A stretch of 64,000 bases of DNA from contig NZ_JACVMU010000005.1 in the NCBI RefSeq assembly GCF_014529985.1, positions 62,001-126,000 on the forward strand, written 5' to 3'. The position numbers were made by a program, and so were the translations under genes. The stretch comes from Leucobacter sp. cx-42 (GTDB taxonomy: Bacteria; Actinomycetota; Actinomycetes; Actinomycetales; Microbacteriaceae). The notes beneath the pieces are model-generated. The model was not told the DNA's origin. It saw nothing but the letters and a program-made list of their open reading frames with translations, and did not search any database. This document shows positions 55,060 through 63,285 of the stretch, piece after piece (positions within the stretch are counted from its first letter, which is position 1; the number at the start of each line of letters is the position of its first letter).

Positions 55060-55690
55060 CCGATTCAACATTGCCCCGTTTCTTGTCGCGCTGATTGCGG
55101 CGGCTGGCCTACTGACGGCCTGTAGCGGGCCGGGCATCGACCAAACCCAGAGTTCGTCCGAGGAGACCGACTATTCCCACGTCCCCGATATGCCTGATTT
55201 CAAGGGGCCGTGGGCTGAGGACTTCCGTTACGCCTATGCCAGGGCAGCGAATGAGAAGATTCGCGACTACCTGCGCGATGAAGTCATCACAGAAGCGGAG
55301 AAACAGGAAGTCACCGAAGCCTTCCGGAATTGCATGGTCTCGCGCGGTCTCACCTTTGACGACTTCGACGACGATGGAAGCTACTCTTTCGAATTCGCGG
55401 CAGTAAACAACCCCGATGAGGCAAACGAGATCGCGAACAACTGTGAGAACGAGACCGGTGTCTTCGAAGTAGTGAGCATGTATTTCTCGATACGCGCTAA
55501 CCCGGAGAACAAGGATCAGACGCCTGAAATCGTCGCCTGCCTTATTAGGTCGGGTGTCGTCCCTCGTGACTACACGGTGGAGCAGCGCAAACAAAGATTG
55601 ATCGACGACTACGCGATTGTCGACGAATTCGAAGCCTGGGAAGCAGACCAAGCATGCGAAAAGGACCCAGAGGGAGCATTCCGTGACTGA
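55052..55690 (+). CDS. Lipoprotein paralogue 3 of the bacteriocin locus
   Basis: 212 aa. ATG start within the end of paralogue 2 (ATGACTAG), GGAGG seven bases upstream. Lipobox LLTAC (Cys24), followed by SGPG, as in paralogue 2 (NGPG). Core DMPDFKGPWAEDFRYAYARA and ITEAEKQEVTEAFRNC, end ACEKDPEGAFRD. Its C-terminal half is closer to paralogue 1. Surface-anchored; function unknown, possibly immunity. Confidence 0.78.
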   Translation: MTSRFNIAPFLVALIAAAGLLTACSGPGIDQTQSSSEETDYSHVPDMPDFKGPWAEDFRYAYARAANEKIRDYLRDEVITEAEKQEVTEAFRNCMVSRGLTFDDFDDDGSYSFEFAAVNNPDEANEIANNCENETGVFEVVSMYFSIRANPENKDQTPEIVACLIRSGVVPRDYTVEQRKQRLIDDYAIVDEFEAWEADQACEKDPEGAFRD

Positions 55691-56774
55691 GAAACGAACC
55701 GGCCTCTTCGTAGGCCTGGTGATCGCCGCAGTTCTTGTCGTTCTGGCAGGTGCGGTCGGCGGGCAGTACCTGCTCCCGCCAAGACCGCCAGCAACCCTGC
55801 AGCCAGCGGCCGCAGCGCAGTCCTTCGCCGTCGAGACCGCAGAGTTCGACGACGCTCGCACCGTGCAGGTCGCGTTCGACGCGGGCAACGAGACCGCCCT
55901 CACTCTGCCCGGTGGCGGCCGCATCACGCGGAGCGCCTGCACCGCCGACGGCACCCTGAAATCAGGCCAACTCGTTGCCGGCGTCAACGGCCAGCCCGTC
56001 CTCGCGCTACACACGTCGACCCCACTCTGGCAGAGCCTCGCGCCCGAGTCGGAGGGTGCTGATGTTGACGCGATCCGCGTCGAATTGGCGAGACTCGGCG
56101 CAGATCTGAATGCGACCGGCACAGTGAATGATGCCGTACTCGAAGCGGTCGCACGCAAGCTGAACCCGGACGTCGATGAGGACGATCTGCCCAAGCTTGA
56201 GGCAGTGCCGAGCGAGCGGATCATGTGGCTCCCGGCTCCGGAAGTGACGATGCGGAGCTGTTCCGCGGCCGTGGGCGCCACGGTCGAAGCTGGCGCGGAA
56301 TTCGGCAAGGTCAAGGGCAGCCTGACAGGTGCGCGGATCGAGTCCCTCCCGCTCGACCTTGCGCCCGGTGCCCGCACACTCAAGGTGTCTGGCGTGACGG
56401 TCCCCGTCGACGACTCCGGGGCCGTGACTGATGCCGCGGCACTCCTGGAACTCTCCGGCGTTTACACGCGCGGCACTGAGGAAACGGATGGGGCGGGGAT
56501 GGGATCCGCCAATTCGAACGACACGAAGAAGCCCAGCGCGCCAGGCGTGCTCGCGCTCGTGGAAAACTCGGCGGTGAGTGCGGTGCCGCCCGCCGCCGTG
56601 TTTGGGGTGAGCGATTCGGGCGGCTGTCTGACGGCGCAGGGGTCCAGCTTCGCCATCAACATCGTCGGGTCGCGGCTCGGCAAGACCTACTTCACGCCGG
56701 TGAATGCCGAGGCAGCGTTGCCCACACGCGTTGACGTGCCGAAATCTACGGACCGCACATGCGCGGAGAAGTGA
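55683..56774 (+). CDS. Membrane-anchored periplasmic-adaptor-like protein (MacA/HlyD-type context)
   Basis: 363 aa. GTG at 55683 overlaps the previous stop (GTGACTGA), with GGGAG upstream. One N-terminal helix (LFVGLVIAAVLVVLAGAVGG), then an extracellular part. It includes a peptidoglycan-binding-like segment (ADVDAIRVELARLGADLNATGTVNDAVLEAVARKL) and beta-rich parts (GATVEAGAEFGKVKGSL) that recall adaptor domains. Such proteins accompany ABC transporters in lactococcin 972-type loci of actinobacteria. Two cysteines near the end. Role in export or self-protection is inferred. Confidence 0.75.
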   Translation: MTEKRTGLFVGLVIAAVLVVLAGAVGGQYLLPPRPPATLQPAAAAQSFAVETAEFDDARTVQVAFDAGNETALTLPGGGRITRSACTADGTLKSGQLVAGVNGQPVLALHTSTPLWQSLAPESEGADVDAIRVELARLGADLNATGTVNDAVLEAVARKLNPDVDEDDLPKLEAVPSERIMWLPAPEVTMRSCSAAVGATVEAGAEFGKVKGSLTGARIESLPLDLAPGARTLKVSGVTVPVDDSGAVTDAAALLELSGVYTRGTEETDGAGMGSANSNDTKKPSAPGVLALVENSAVSAVPPAAVFGVSDSGGCLTAQGSSFAINIVGSRLGKTYFTPVNAEAALPTRVDVPKSTDRTCAEK

Positions 56775-57424
56775 GCGCCGGGCTGACGGGGCCGAGCATG
56801 GGTCGGTCGCTCCGGTTCGCCGGGCTGGGGCAGCGGTTCAGCGAGGCGAACCCTTGGCTGTTTCGTGAGCTCACGGCGGAGTTTTCCGGCGGCGAGCGCT
56901 GCGCCATCGTGGGACCGAGCGGCAGTGGGAAGAGCACGCTGCTATCGATCGTCGCCGGCTGGCTCGCCCCGACCGAGGGCGCCGTCGAGCAGGCGGGGCT
57001 GGCGCGGGTGCAGTGGGTGTTTCAGAATCCGCACGGCGTCGCACGGCGGGCCGCGATCGATCACGTTGCACTGCCATTGCTCGCGTCGGGTGGGCGGATC
57101 GCTGACGCCGACACCGAAGCCGCCGACATCTGCGCAGTCGTTGGCCTCTCGCACCTCACCGATCGGCGACCGTTCTCGATGCTGTCAGGCGGCGAGGCGC
57201 AGCGGCTCATGCTCGCGCGTGCCCTCGCGGTGAAGCCTGACCTGCTGCTCGTCGACGAGCCGACCGCGCAGCTCGACCGGCAGAGTGCGGCGACGGTGAA
57301 TGCCGCGATCGCTTCGATTGGCAGCGCGGGTGGCATCGTGCTCATCGCTACCCATGACCCAGACACCGCGGCTGCCTGCGACCGCATCGTCGACCTTGCT
57401 GAGTTTGCGGCGGTGCCAGAGTGA
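56771..57424 (+). CDS. ABC transporter ATP-binding protein of the bacteriocin locus
   Basis: 217-aa MacB/LolD-type ATPase: Walker A GPSGSGKSTLL, signature MLSGGEAQRLMLARAL, Walker B LLLVDEPTAQLD, H-loop IATHDPD. I chose the GTG at 56771, whose GTGA overlaps the previous stop as in the rest of the operon; ATG at 56759 is possible and neither has a good ribosome site. It pairs with the permease that follows by a four-base overlap. Confidence 0.88.
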   Translation: MSAGLTGPSMGRSLRFAGLGQRFSEANPWLFRELTAEFSGGERCAIVGPSGSGKSTLLSIVAGWLAPTEGAVEQAGLARVQWVFQNPHGVARRAAIDHVALPLLASGGRIADADTEAADICAVVGLSHLTDRRPFSMLSGGEAQRLMLARALAVKPDLLLVDEPTAQLDRQSAATVNAAIASIGSAGGIVLIATHDPDTAAACDRIVDLAEFAAVPE

Positions 57425-58518
57425 GGGCCGCCGCAGTTCTGCGTGAGGCCGCGCGCGATGTCGGCACGGGGACGTCGAAACTCCTGCTGTATTTCCTCGT
57501 GTACCTCGCGGTGCTCGGGCTACTTGCCGCGCATGAGGTGTCCTCGGTTGCCGCGGTGATTGACGCGGCGCAGAAGTTCCAGCAGGCGGGCGCGAATGTG
57601 CGGATCGTGTCGTCCTCTGGCCGTGTCGACGGCGCCGCCTGCGTTGCGCTCGCCGATAACTACGACGTCACTGCCGCTGCGGTGCGGCAGCTGCCGGGGC
57701 AGTTTCGGGCGACGACGATGCGATCGGTTCCGCTGTCGCAGTACGTTGCGACGCCAGGGATCGAGCAGGTCCTCGGGGTTGAGCGACCCAGTGGCGGGGC
57801 TGACGAGGTCGGCGGATCAGACACCGGCGTCTTCGTCGGCAGCCAGGTGCTCGACCAGTTCGGCGAGGGCTTGCAGACGCTCGCCGGTGAGCCGGAGGAG
57901 CTCGTGATTGCGGGAGTCTTCCCCTACCCCGACGACGGACGCATGGCCGGGTACGGGTTCGCGGTCGTGATGCCAGAGCCAACGTCGTCCGAGCCATACG
58001 ACGAGTGCTGGGTGAAGTCTTGGCCGGAGCTCCCCGAGGTCAACGGGTTGCTGCACTCGGTCGTCATCCCCGCGGACAAGCCCGACGCACCCTCCCCCGA
58101 TCTGAGCCAGCTCAACACCACCCTCGGGCGCACCTTCGACGGTGCTGCGATGTTTTCGAGCCGCATGAGCCGGTTCGACCCCTACCTCGCGCTCATCACG
58201 GGAGCCGCGATCGGTGTCTTCGCGGTGCGGTCGCGGCGGCTCGAACTCGCTTCCGCGCAGCACGCGGGTGTGAGCCGCGGCGTACTCACTCGGATGCAGC
58301 TGCTGCAACAGGCGGTCTGGGTGACGCTCGCGAGCGGTGTGACGTTTGGCGCAACTGCGGTGTTCGCGGGCTACTACCCCGACGACGTGGGCAGCCTGCT
58401 CGGCATCGCCGCACGCGTCATCGGGTTGGGCGCTGCTGGCGCGCTCGCTGGGGTGGTGGTTGCGACGGTGACGATCCGCGAGCGGGCACTGTTCATCTAC
58501 TTCAAGCAGCGCGAGTAG
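57421..58518 (+). CDS. MacB/FtsX-like ABC permease of the bacteriocin locus
   Basis: 365 aa with the MacB layout: one N-terminal helix (LLLYFLVYLAVLGLLAAHEV), an extracellular domain of about 200 residues, and three C-terminal helices (YLALITGAAIGVFAV, VWVTLASGVTFGATAVFAG, VIGLGAAGALAGVVVATVT). With the ATPase and adaptor it forms a MacAB-like machine that may export the bacteriocin or remove it from the membrane. The stop codon is part of a nine-base tandem repeat (58507-58560), so the C-terminus (KQRE) is potentially variable. Confidence 0.85.
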   Translation: MRAAAVLREAARDVGTGTSKLLLYFLVYLAVLGLLAAHEVSSVAAVIDAAQKFQQAGANVRIVSSSGRVDGAACVALADNYDVTAAAVRQLPGQFRATTMRSVPLSQYVATPGIEQVLGVERPSGGADEVGGSDTGVFVGSQVLDQFGEGLQTLAGEPEELVIAGVFPYPDDGRMAGYGFAVVMPEPTSSEPYDECWVKSWPELPEVNGLLHSVVIPADKPDAPSPDLSQLNTTLGRTFDGAAMFSSRMSRFDPYLALITGAAIGVFAVRSRRLELASAQHAGVSRGVLTRMQLLQQAVWVTLASGVTFGATAVFAGYYPDDVGSLLGIAARVIGLGAAGALAGVVVATVTIRERALFIYFKQRE

Positions 58519-58560
58519 CGCGAGCAGCGCGAGCAGCGCGAGCAGCGCGAGTAGCGCGAG
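58507..58560 (+). repeat. Nine-base tandem repeat (CAGCGCGAG)x6 across the permease stop
   Basis: Six units of CAGCGCGAG (Gln-Arg-Glu) in frame with the permease. Units 2 and 6 begin TAG instead of CAG. The first TAG is the gene's stop codon. The last TAG would end an extended form 12 codons later. Confidence 0.9.
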
Positions 58561-58580
58561 CCGCCCGCCCCGTTCGCTTC

Positions 58581-58648
58581 GGTCAGAGATCGAGCTTCGG
58601 TAGGGCGTTTAAGCCCGAATTCGTCTTACCGACACTCGATCTCTGACC
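58581..58648. repeat. Palindrome family I, copy 13
   Basis: GGTCAGAGATCGAG pairs with CTCGATCTCTGACC; the inner part CTTCGGTAGGGCG / CGTCTTACCGACA pairs with several mismatches. It lies between the convergent permease and selD genes. Confidence 0.88.
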
Positions 58649-58738
58649 GAGGAGAAGTGGGTCGCCCGGGAGGCCGGGCCGAGCAAAGCAGGGCCGAGCA
58701 GCGGCGAGCCGGGCGCGGGGCGCGCGGGGCAGCGCTCA

Positions 58739-59731
58739 CTAGCGGACGCGGATCCCGCTCCCCGCCGTGATCTCACCAATCACGGGATGCCCGGGAATCT
58801 CACCCACCACGAGCAAGCCGCCCGAGGTCTGGGCATCGGCGAGCAAGATGAGGTCGTCCTCAGTAATGCCAGCGTCGGCGGTCAGGTGGGGGCGGACCCA
58901 GTCGAGGTTGCGACGTGATCCGCCGGGAACGAAGCCCTCTTCCAGGGACGAGCGGGAGCCGTCGAGCAGCGGAATCGCGCTCATGTCGAGGGTCGCACCG
59001 ACGCCGGAGGCGCGGCACATCTTGTAGAGGTGTCCGAGGAGGCCGAAGCCGGTGACGTCCGTCGCAGCCCGCACGCCAGCAGCAACCGCAGCGGCCGCGG
59101 CATCGCGATTGAGCTGGGTCATGTTCGCGATGGCGTGCTCGAAACGCTCACCCGTCTGCTTGTGGCGGTTGTTCAGCACGCCGACACCGATCGGCTTCGT
59201 GAGCGTAATGGGCAGGCCGGCGACGGCCGCGTCGTTACGCATGAGCTTCTGCGGATCAACGACGCCGGTGACCGCCATGCCGTACTTGGGTTCGGGGTCA
59301 TCGACGGAGTGTCCGCCGGTGACGGGGCAGCCAGCTTCGGCAGCGACGTCGAGTCCGCCGCGGAGAACCTCGGTGAGGAGTTCCATGGGGAGCTTCTCGC
59401 GGGGCCAACCGACGAGGTTAATCGCGGTGATCGGGGTGCCGCCCATCGCGTAGATGTCGGAGAGCGCGTTTGCTGCTGCGATCCGCCCCCAGTCGTAAGC
59501 GTTGTCCACAACGGGAGTGAAGAAATCTGCGGTCGAAAGTACCGCGAGGTCGTCGCGCACGAGGACGGCGGCAGCGTCGTCACCGTCATCGAGGCCAACC
59601 AGGACGTTTGGCGCTGTCTGGCCGACCAGACCGCGAACCGCATTCTCCAGCTCGCCCGGCGGAATCTTGCAGGCGCAGCCACCACCGTGCGCAAAGCCGG
59701 TCAGTCGAATGTTGTCCCCATTAACAGTCAT
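58739..59731 (-). CDS. selD: Selenide, water dikinase (selenophosphate synthase)
   Basis: 330 aa. Makes selenophosphate from selenide and ATP, the selenium donor for Sec-tRNA. The catalytic loop is HGGGCACKIPPGE (Cys19, Cys21 and Lys22, matching Cys17 and Lys20 of the E. coli enzyme), so it uses Cys rather than Sec. GGxxPITAINLVGWP, GHSVDDPEPKYGMAVTG and DVTGFGLLGHL are family blocks. It points away from tRNA-Sec and selAB, with the promoters between 59732 and 59787. The ribosome site is weak. Confidence 0.96.
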   Translation of the reverse strand: MTVNGDNIRLTGFAHGGGCACKIPPGELENAVRGLVGQTAPNVLVGLDDGDDAAAVLVRDDLAVLSTADFFTPVVDNAYDWGRIAAANALSDIYAMGGTPITAINLVGWPREKLPMELLTEVLRGGLDVAAEAGCPVTGGHSVDDPEPKYGMAVTGVVDPQKLMRNDAAVAGLPITLTKPIGVGVLNNRHKQTGERFEHAIANMTQLNRDAAAAAVAAGVRAATDVTGFGLLGHLYKMCRASGVGATLDMSAIPLLDGSRSSLEEGFVPGGSRRNLDWVRPHLTADAGITEDDLILLADAQTSGGLLVVGEIPGHPVIGEITAGSGIRVR

Positions 59732-59787
59732 GTCTTGACCCTATCGGGCGGCGCGGGCAACCCGCGAGGGTGTGTAGGATCCTCAGT

Positions 59788-59882
59788 GGAAGCGTCTGGT
59801 TCCTGGTGGTGCCCCCGGTCTTCAAAACCGGTGAAACCGAGTATCTCGGTTTGGCGGGTTCGATTCCCGTCCGCTTCCGCCA
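59788..59882 (+). tRNA. selC: tRNA-Sec (anticodon TCA)
   Basis: 95 nt including encoded CCA. Acceptor GGAAGCG pairs with CGCTTCC. Anticodon stem CCGGT/ACCGG with loop CTTCAAA; anticodon TCA at 59822-59824. Long variable arm AACCGAG/CTCGGTT, T-loop TTCGATT. These features are specific to selenocysteine tRNA. It lies 65 bases before selA, so it may be processed from the same transcript. Confidence 0.96.
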
Positions 59883-59947
59883 GTTTTATCCCGGTTCCGG
59901 TGCCGCTTTCGCGGGGCGCGGATCATCGACCGCAAGGTGGCGAGCGA

Positions 59948-61375
59948 ATGAGCACGACGACGAACACTGAGTCGAGCACCGACCCGCGCCGCCGCATTCC
60001 GCGCACGGATCAGCTCCTCGCACTGCCAGCGGTCGATGACGCACGCACGTGGCTTGGCGAGCAGGCGATTCGCGCGATCATCACGGACGCGCAGGGGCGA
60101 GCTCGCGCGGGAGAAATCACCCCAGAGGCTGTGAGCAACACTGTCGCCGAAGCACTCGCCGCGGCCTCGCCTGCAACGCTCACCCCGGTGATCAACGCGA
60201 CGGGCGTCATCATCCACACAAACCTCGGCCGCGCTCCCCTGTCGGACGGCGCAATCCGCGCGGTGACGCGGGCTGCGGGATATGCCGACATCGAGATGGA
60301 CCTCGGCACGGGTCAGCGCAGCGGCCGCGGTCTCGGTGCGAAAACCGCCCTCCTCGAAGCCTGCCCTGCCGCGGAGGACGCGCTCGTTGTGAACAACGGT
60401 GCCGCCGCACTGCTTTTGGCGGTGACGGCGTTGGGCGTTGGGGCTGATCCGCGCACGCCCGGCACCGTGGGCGACATTGTCGTGAGCCGCGGTGAACTCG
60501 TGGAGATTGGCGCGGGCTTCCGCCTGCCTGACCTCATGGAGACGACCGGCGCGCGGCTGCGCGAGGTTGGCGCGACGAACCGCACGCACCCGGCAGACTA
60601 CGAGCGCGCGCTCGGCGCGGGCATCGGCTGCGTACTCAAGGTGCATCCGAGCAACTTCAAGGTCGAGGGCTTCACCTCGGGCGTCGAAGTTTCCGAATTG
60701 CGTGCGTTGCTCGATGCGCACGCGGCTGCTGGCGGCGCTGACGGCGGGGCAAACGGGGCGCGGATCCCCCTCATCGTCGACCTCGGCAGCGGCCTCATCC
60801 ACCCCGAGTCTGTCATCCCAGACGAGCCCGACATCACCGCGGCGCTGCAGGCCGGCGCCGACATCGTCATCGCGAGCGGCGACAAGCTGCTCGGCGGCCC
60901 CCAAGCTGGCATTCTCTACGGCACGAAGGCGGCGATTGAGCGGCTCGCGAAGCACCCGTTGGCGCGGGCTGTGCGTGCCGACAAGCTCGCGCTCGCGGCG
61001 CTTGAGGCGACGCTCCGCGGCCCGGAAACTCCGGTGCAGGCAGCGTTGCACGTGAAACGTTCCGAGCTGCGCGGTCGCGTTGAGGCGCTTGCTGCCGCGG
61101 TCGCTGAGGCGACCGGGCACACGTTCGAGGTCGTGCCGCACGACGGCCGCGTCGGTGGCGGCGGAGCCCCGGGCGTCCCACTTCCAGGCTGGGCACTCGC
61201 GCTCCCCGAACACTGCGCGGCACCGCTCCGCGCGGGCGCGACGGCGGTCGTCCCTCGCACGGCACAGGGCAGCTGCCTCATTGATGTGCGCTGCGTTCCA
61301 CCGCACCAGGACGCCGATCTCGCGGCCGCGATCGTCGCGGTGCTGCGCGCACCCGAGACTGAACCCGCCGCCTAA
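59948..61375 (+). CDS. selA: L-seryl-tRNA(Sec) selenium transferase
   Basis: 475-aa PLP enzyme that converts Ser-tRNA(Sec) to Sec-tRNA(Sec) with selenophosphate. PLP lysine K313 in SGDKLLGGPQAGILYG; GVIIHTNLGRAPLSD, VVNNGAAALLLAV and KVHPSNFKVEGFT are family blocks. ATG at 59948 chosen (AGGTGG upstream); the reading frame is open far upstream, through the tRNA gene, but this is not coding. Its stop is two bases before the selB start. Confidence 0.96.
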   Translation: MSTTTNTESSTDPRRRIPRTDQLLALPAVDDARTWLGEQAIRAIITDAQGRARAGEITPEAVSNTVAEALAAASPATLTPVINATGVIIHTNLGRAPLSDGAIRAVTRAAGYADIEMDLGTGQRSGRGLGAKTALLEACPAAEDALVVNNGAAALLLAVTALGVGADPRTPGTVGDIVVSRGELVEIGAGFRLPDLMETTGARLREVGATNRTHPADYERALGAGIGCVLKVHPSNFKVEGFTSGVEVSELRALLDAHAAAGGADGGANGARIPLIVDLGSGLIHPESVIPDEPDITAALQAGADIVIASGDKLLGGPQAGILYGTKAAIERLAKHPLARAVRADKLALAALEATLRGPETPVQAALHVKRSELRGRVEALAAAVAEATGHTFEVVPHDGRVGGGGAPGVPLPGWALALPEHCAAPLRAGATAVVPRTAQGSCLIDVRCVPPHQDADLAAAIVAVLRAPETEPAA

Positions 61376-61377
61376 CC

Positions 61378-63285
61378 ATGTACGTTGTCGCTACCGCCGG
61401 ACACGTCGACCACGGCAAGTCCACCCTCGTGCACGCGCTCACTGGCATGCAGACGGACCGCCTCGCAGAAGAGCAACGCCGCGGACTCACCATCGATCTT
61501 GGTTTCTCATGGACCACCCTGCCCTCGGGCCGCGATCTCGCGTTCGTCGATGTGCCAGGTCACGAGCGGTTTCTTGGCAACATGCTCGCGGGCGTTGGCC
61601 CGGCGCCGGTCGTGCTGTTCGTCGTTGCAGCAGACAAGGGCTGGCAGGCCCAGTCCACCGATCATCGCGATGCGGTGGCGGCGCTCGGACTCTCGCGGGC
61701 GGTGTTTGCGATCACGCGGGCGGATCGCGCCCCAGACCAGGTAACTGAGGTCGCTGCGGCGATCCGCGCCGAGTTTGCGGGTACTCCCCTGGCCGAGGCG
61801 CCGATCGTGCCCGTCGGGATTCCCGGCGACGGCACGGCACCAACCGGTACCAGCGACCTGTTAACAACGCTCAACACGGTACTCGCGGACGCTCCCGCTC
61901 CGCGCACCGACACCCGCGTGCGCCTGTGGGTGGATCGCGCGTTCACCGTCAAGGGTTCCGGCACGGTGGCGACCGGCACCCTCACGGCAGGCGAGTTGGC
62001 CAAGGGCGATGCGCTCACCGTCGTCAGCGAGTCTGGGATCCAAGACACCTCGGTGCGTGGACTCCACAGCCAGAACGCGGCAGCCGACCGCGTCGCTCCG
62101 TACGCGCGAGTCGCGGTGAACCTGCGAGACGGGGTCGCAGGTGCAATCGGCCGCGGTGACGCATTGGTCACCCCCGATGCCTGGTGCCTCGTGGACCAGA
62201 TCGACGTGCGCCGCACCATGGGCCAGCCGTTCGCCGATGGCCCGCAAGAGCTCAATGTCCACATCGGCACCGCCGCCGTGACCGCGCGCGTGCGCCCCTT
62301 CGACGACGACCACGCACGCCTCACTCTGGAGCGACGGCTCCCCCTCGAACTCGGTGACCGGTTCGTACTCAGGGCGCCCGGCAGCCGCTCGGTATTCGCC
62401 GGCGCTACCGTGCTCGATCTCGAGCCGCCGGAGCTTGGCCGCCGCGGCGCTGGCCGCGCACGGGCCGCCGCACTTGCTGCCTTGCCAGTGAGCGGATCTC
62501 CCCTCGCCGACGTTCGCCGCCGCGGCGCCATGCGGGTCACCGACCTGCAGCGCTTCGGGCACACTTCGCTTGCGGCTGTGCCGCAGCTCGCGCCCGATGC
62601 ACCGCACGAAGAGCGCTTGCTCGAGGTGCGGATCGGCGAGACTCGCTGGTGGATCCACGGCCCGGCGCTCACCGCCTGGGTGCAGCGGCTTCGGCGGGCG
62701 GTTATCGAGCAGCGTAAGCACGACCCGCTCAGCCCTGGCCTCCCCCACGGCGCAGCGCGCGACGCCCTCATACGCGCAGTCGCGAAGCCTGGCACAGCGG
62801 CTGACACAGCGACAGACCCTTCGGCAGACGCACCGGCAATGCCAGACGCATCGCTCCTCCCGCTCGTCGCGCACCACGCGAAGCTTGAGTCGGCCGGCGG
62901 TGTGCTGCGCGAACCTGGCGCGACCATCGATCTTGGTCCAGCGGAGAAGGGCGTGGCTGCGCTGGAGCGCGGCCTTCGCACGCAGCCGTTCGCGGCTCCG
63001 GAGGCCGACGACCTCGCGCGCCTCAAGCTTGGGGCGAAAGAGCTCGCAACCGCAGAGCGTGCTGGACGACTGGTCAGACTCTCAGACGGGGTCATTCTGC
63101 TGCCACAGGCCCCCGCGCTCGCGATGCAGCGGCTCGCGGCGCTGCCCCAGCCGTTCACAACGAGCCAGGCGCGGCAAGCGCTGGACACCACACGACGCGT
63201 AGCGATTCCCCTGCTTGAGCTACTCGACGCGAAGGGTTGGACGCGACGGGTTGACGGCACGCTCCGTGAGGTTGCACGGCGTTAG
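61378..63285 (+). CDS. selB: Selenocysteine-specific translation elongation factor
   Basis: 635-aa GTPase that brings Sec-tRNA to UGA by binding the SECIS hairpin. G1 GHVDHGKST at 8-16, RRGLTIDLGF (switch 1), DVPGHERF (G3), and in place of NKxD the motif ITRAD. Domains 2 and 3 follow, then C-terminal winged-helix repeats for RNA binding, ending VAIPLLELLDAKGWTRRVDG. It overlaps the convergent 63282-63779 gene by four bases at the stops. Confidence 0.96.
   Translation: MYVVATAGHVDHGKSTLVHALTGMQTDRLAEEQRRGLTIDLGFSWTTLPSGRDLAFVDVPGHERFLGNMLAGVGPAPVVLFVVAADKGWQAQSTDHRDAVAALGLSRAVFAITRADRAPDQVTEVAAAIRAEFAGTPLAEAPIVPVGIPGDGTAPTGTSDLLTTLNTVLADAPAPRTDTRVRLWVDRAFTVKGSGTVATGTLTAGELAKGDALTVVSESGIQDTSVRGLHSQNAAADRVAPYARVAVNLRDGVAGAIGRGDALVTPDAWCLVDQIDVRRTMGQPFADGPQELNVHIGTAAVTARVRPFDDDHARLTLERRLPLELGDRFVLRAPGSRSVFAGATVLDLEPPELGRRGAGRARAAALAALPVSGSPLADVRRRGAMRVTDLQRFGHTSLAAVPQLAPDAPHEERLLEVRIGETRWWIHGPALTAWVQRLRRAVIEQRKHDPLSPGLPHGAARDALIRAVAKPGTAADTATDPSADAPAMPDASLLPLVAHHAKLESAGGVLREPGATIDLGPAEKGVAALERGLRTQPFAAPEADDLARLKLGAKELATAERAGRLVRLSDGVILLPQAPALAMQRLAALPQPFTTSQARQALDTTRRVAIPLLELLDAKGWTRRVDGTLREVARR

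Noticed and set aside
8132-58648. Palindromes considered as a dispersed CRISPR or attC array
   Set aside because: Copies are single, intergenic, not regularly spaced and not separated by unique spacers; no cas or integrase gene is seen.
59030-59947. Possible 300-residue N-terminal extension of SelA
   Set aside because: The frame stays open through antisense selD and the tRNA-Sec gene; SelA homology starts just after the ATG at 59948, which has a ribosome site.
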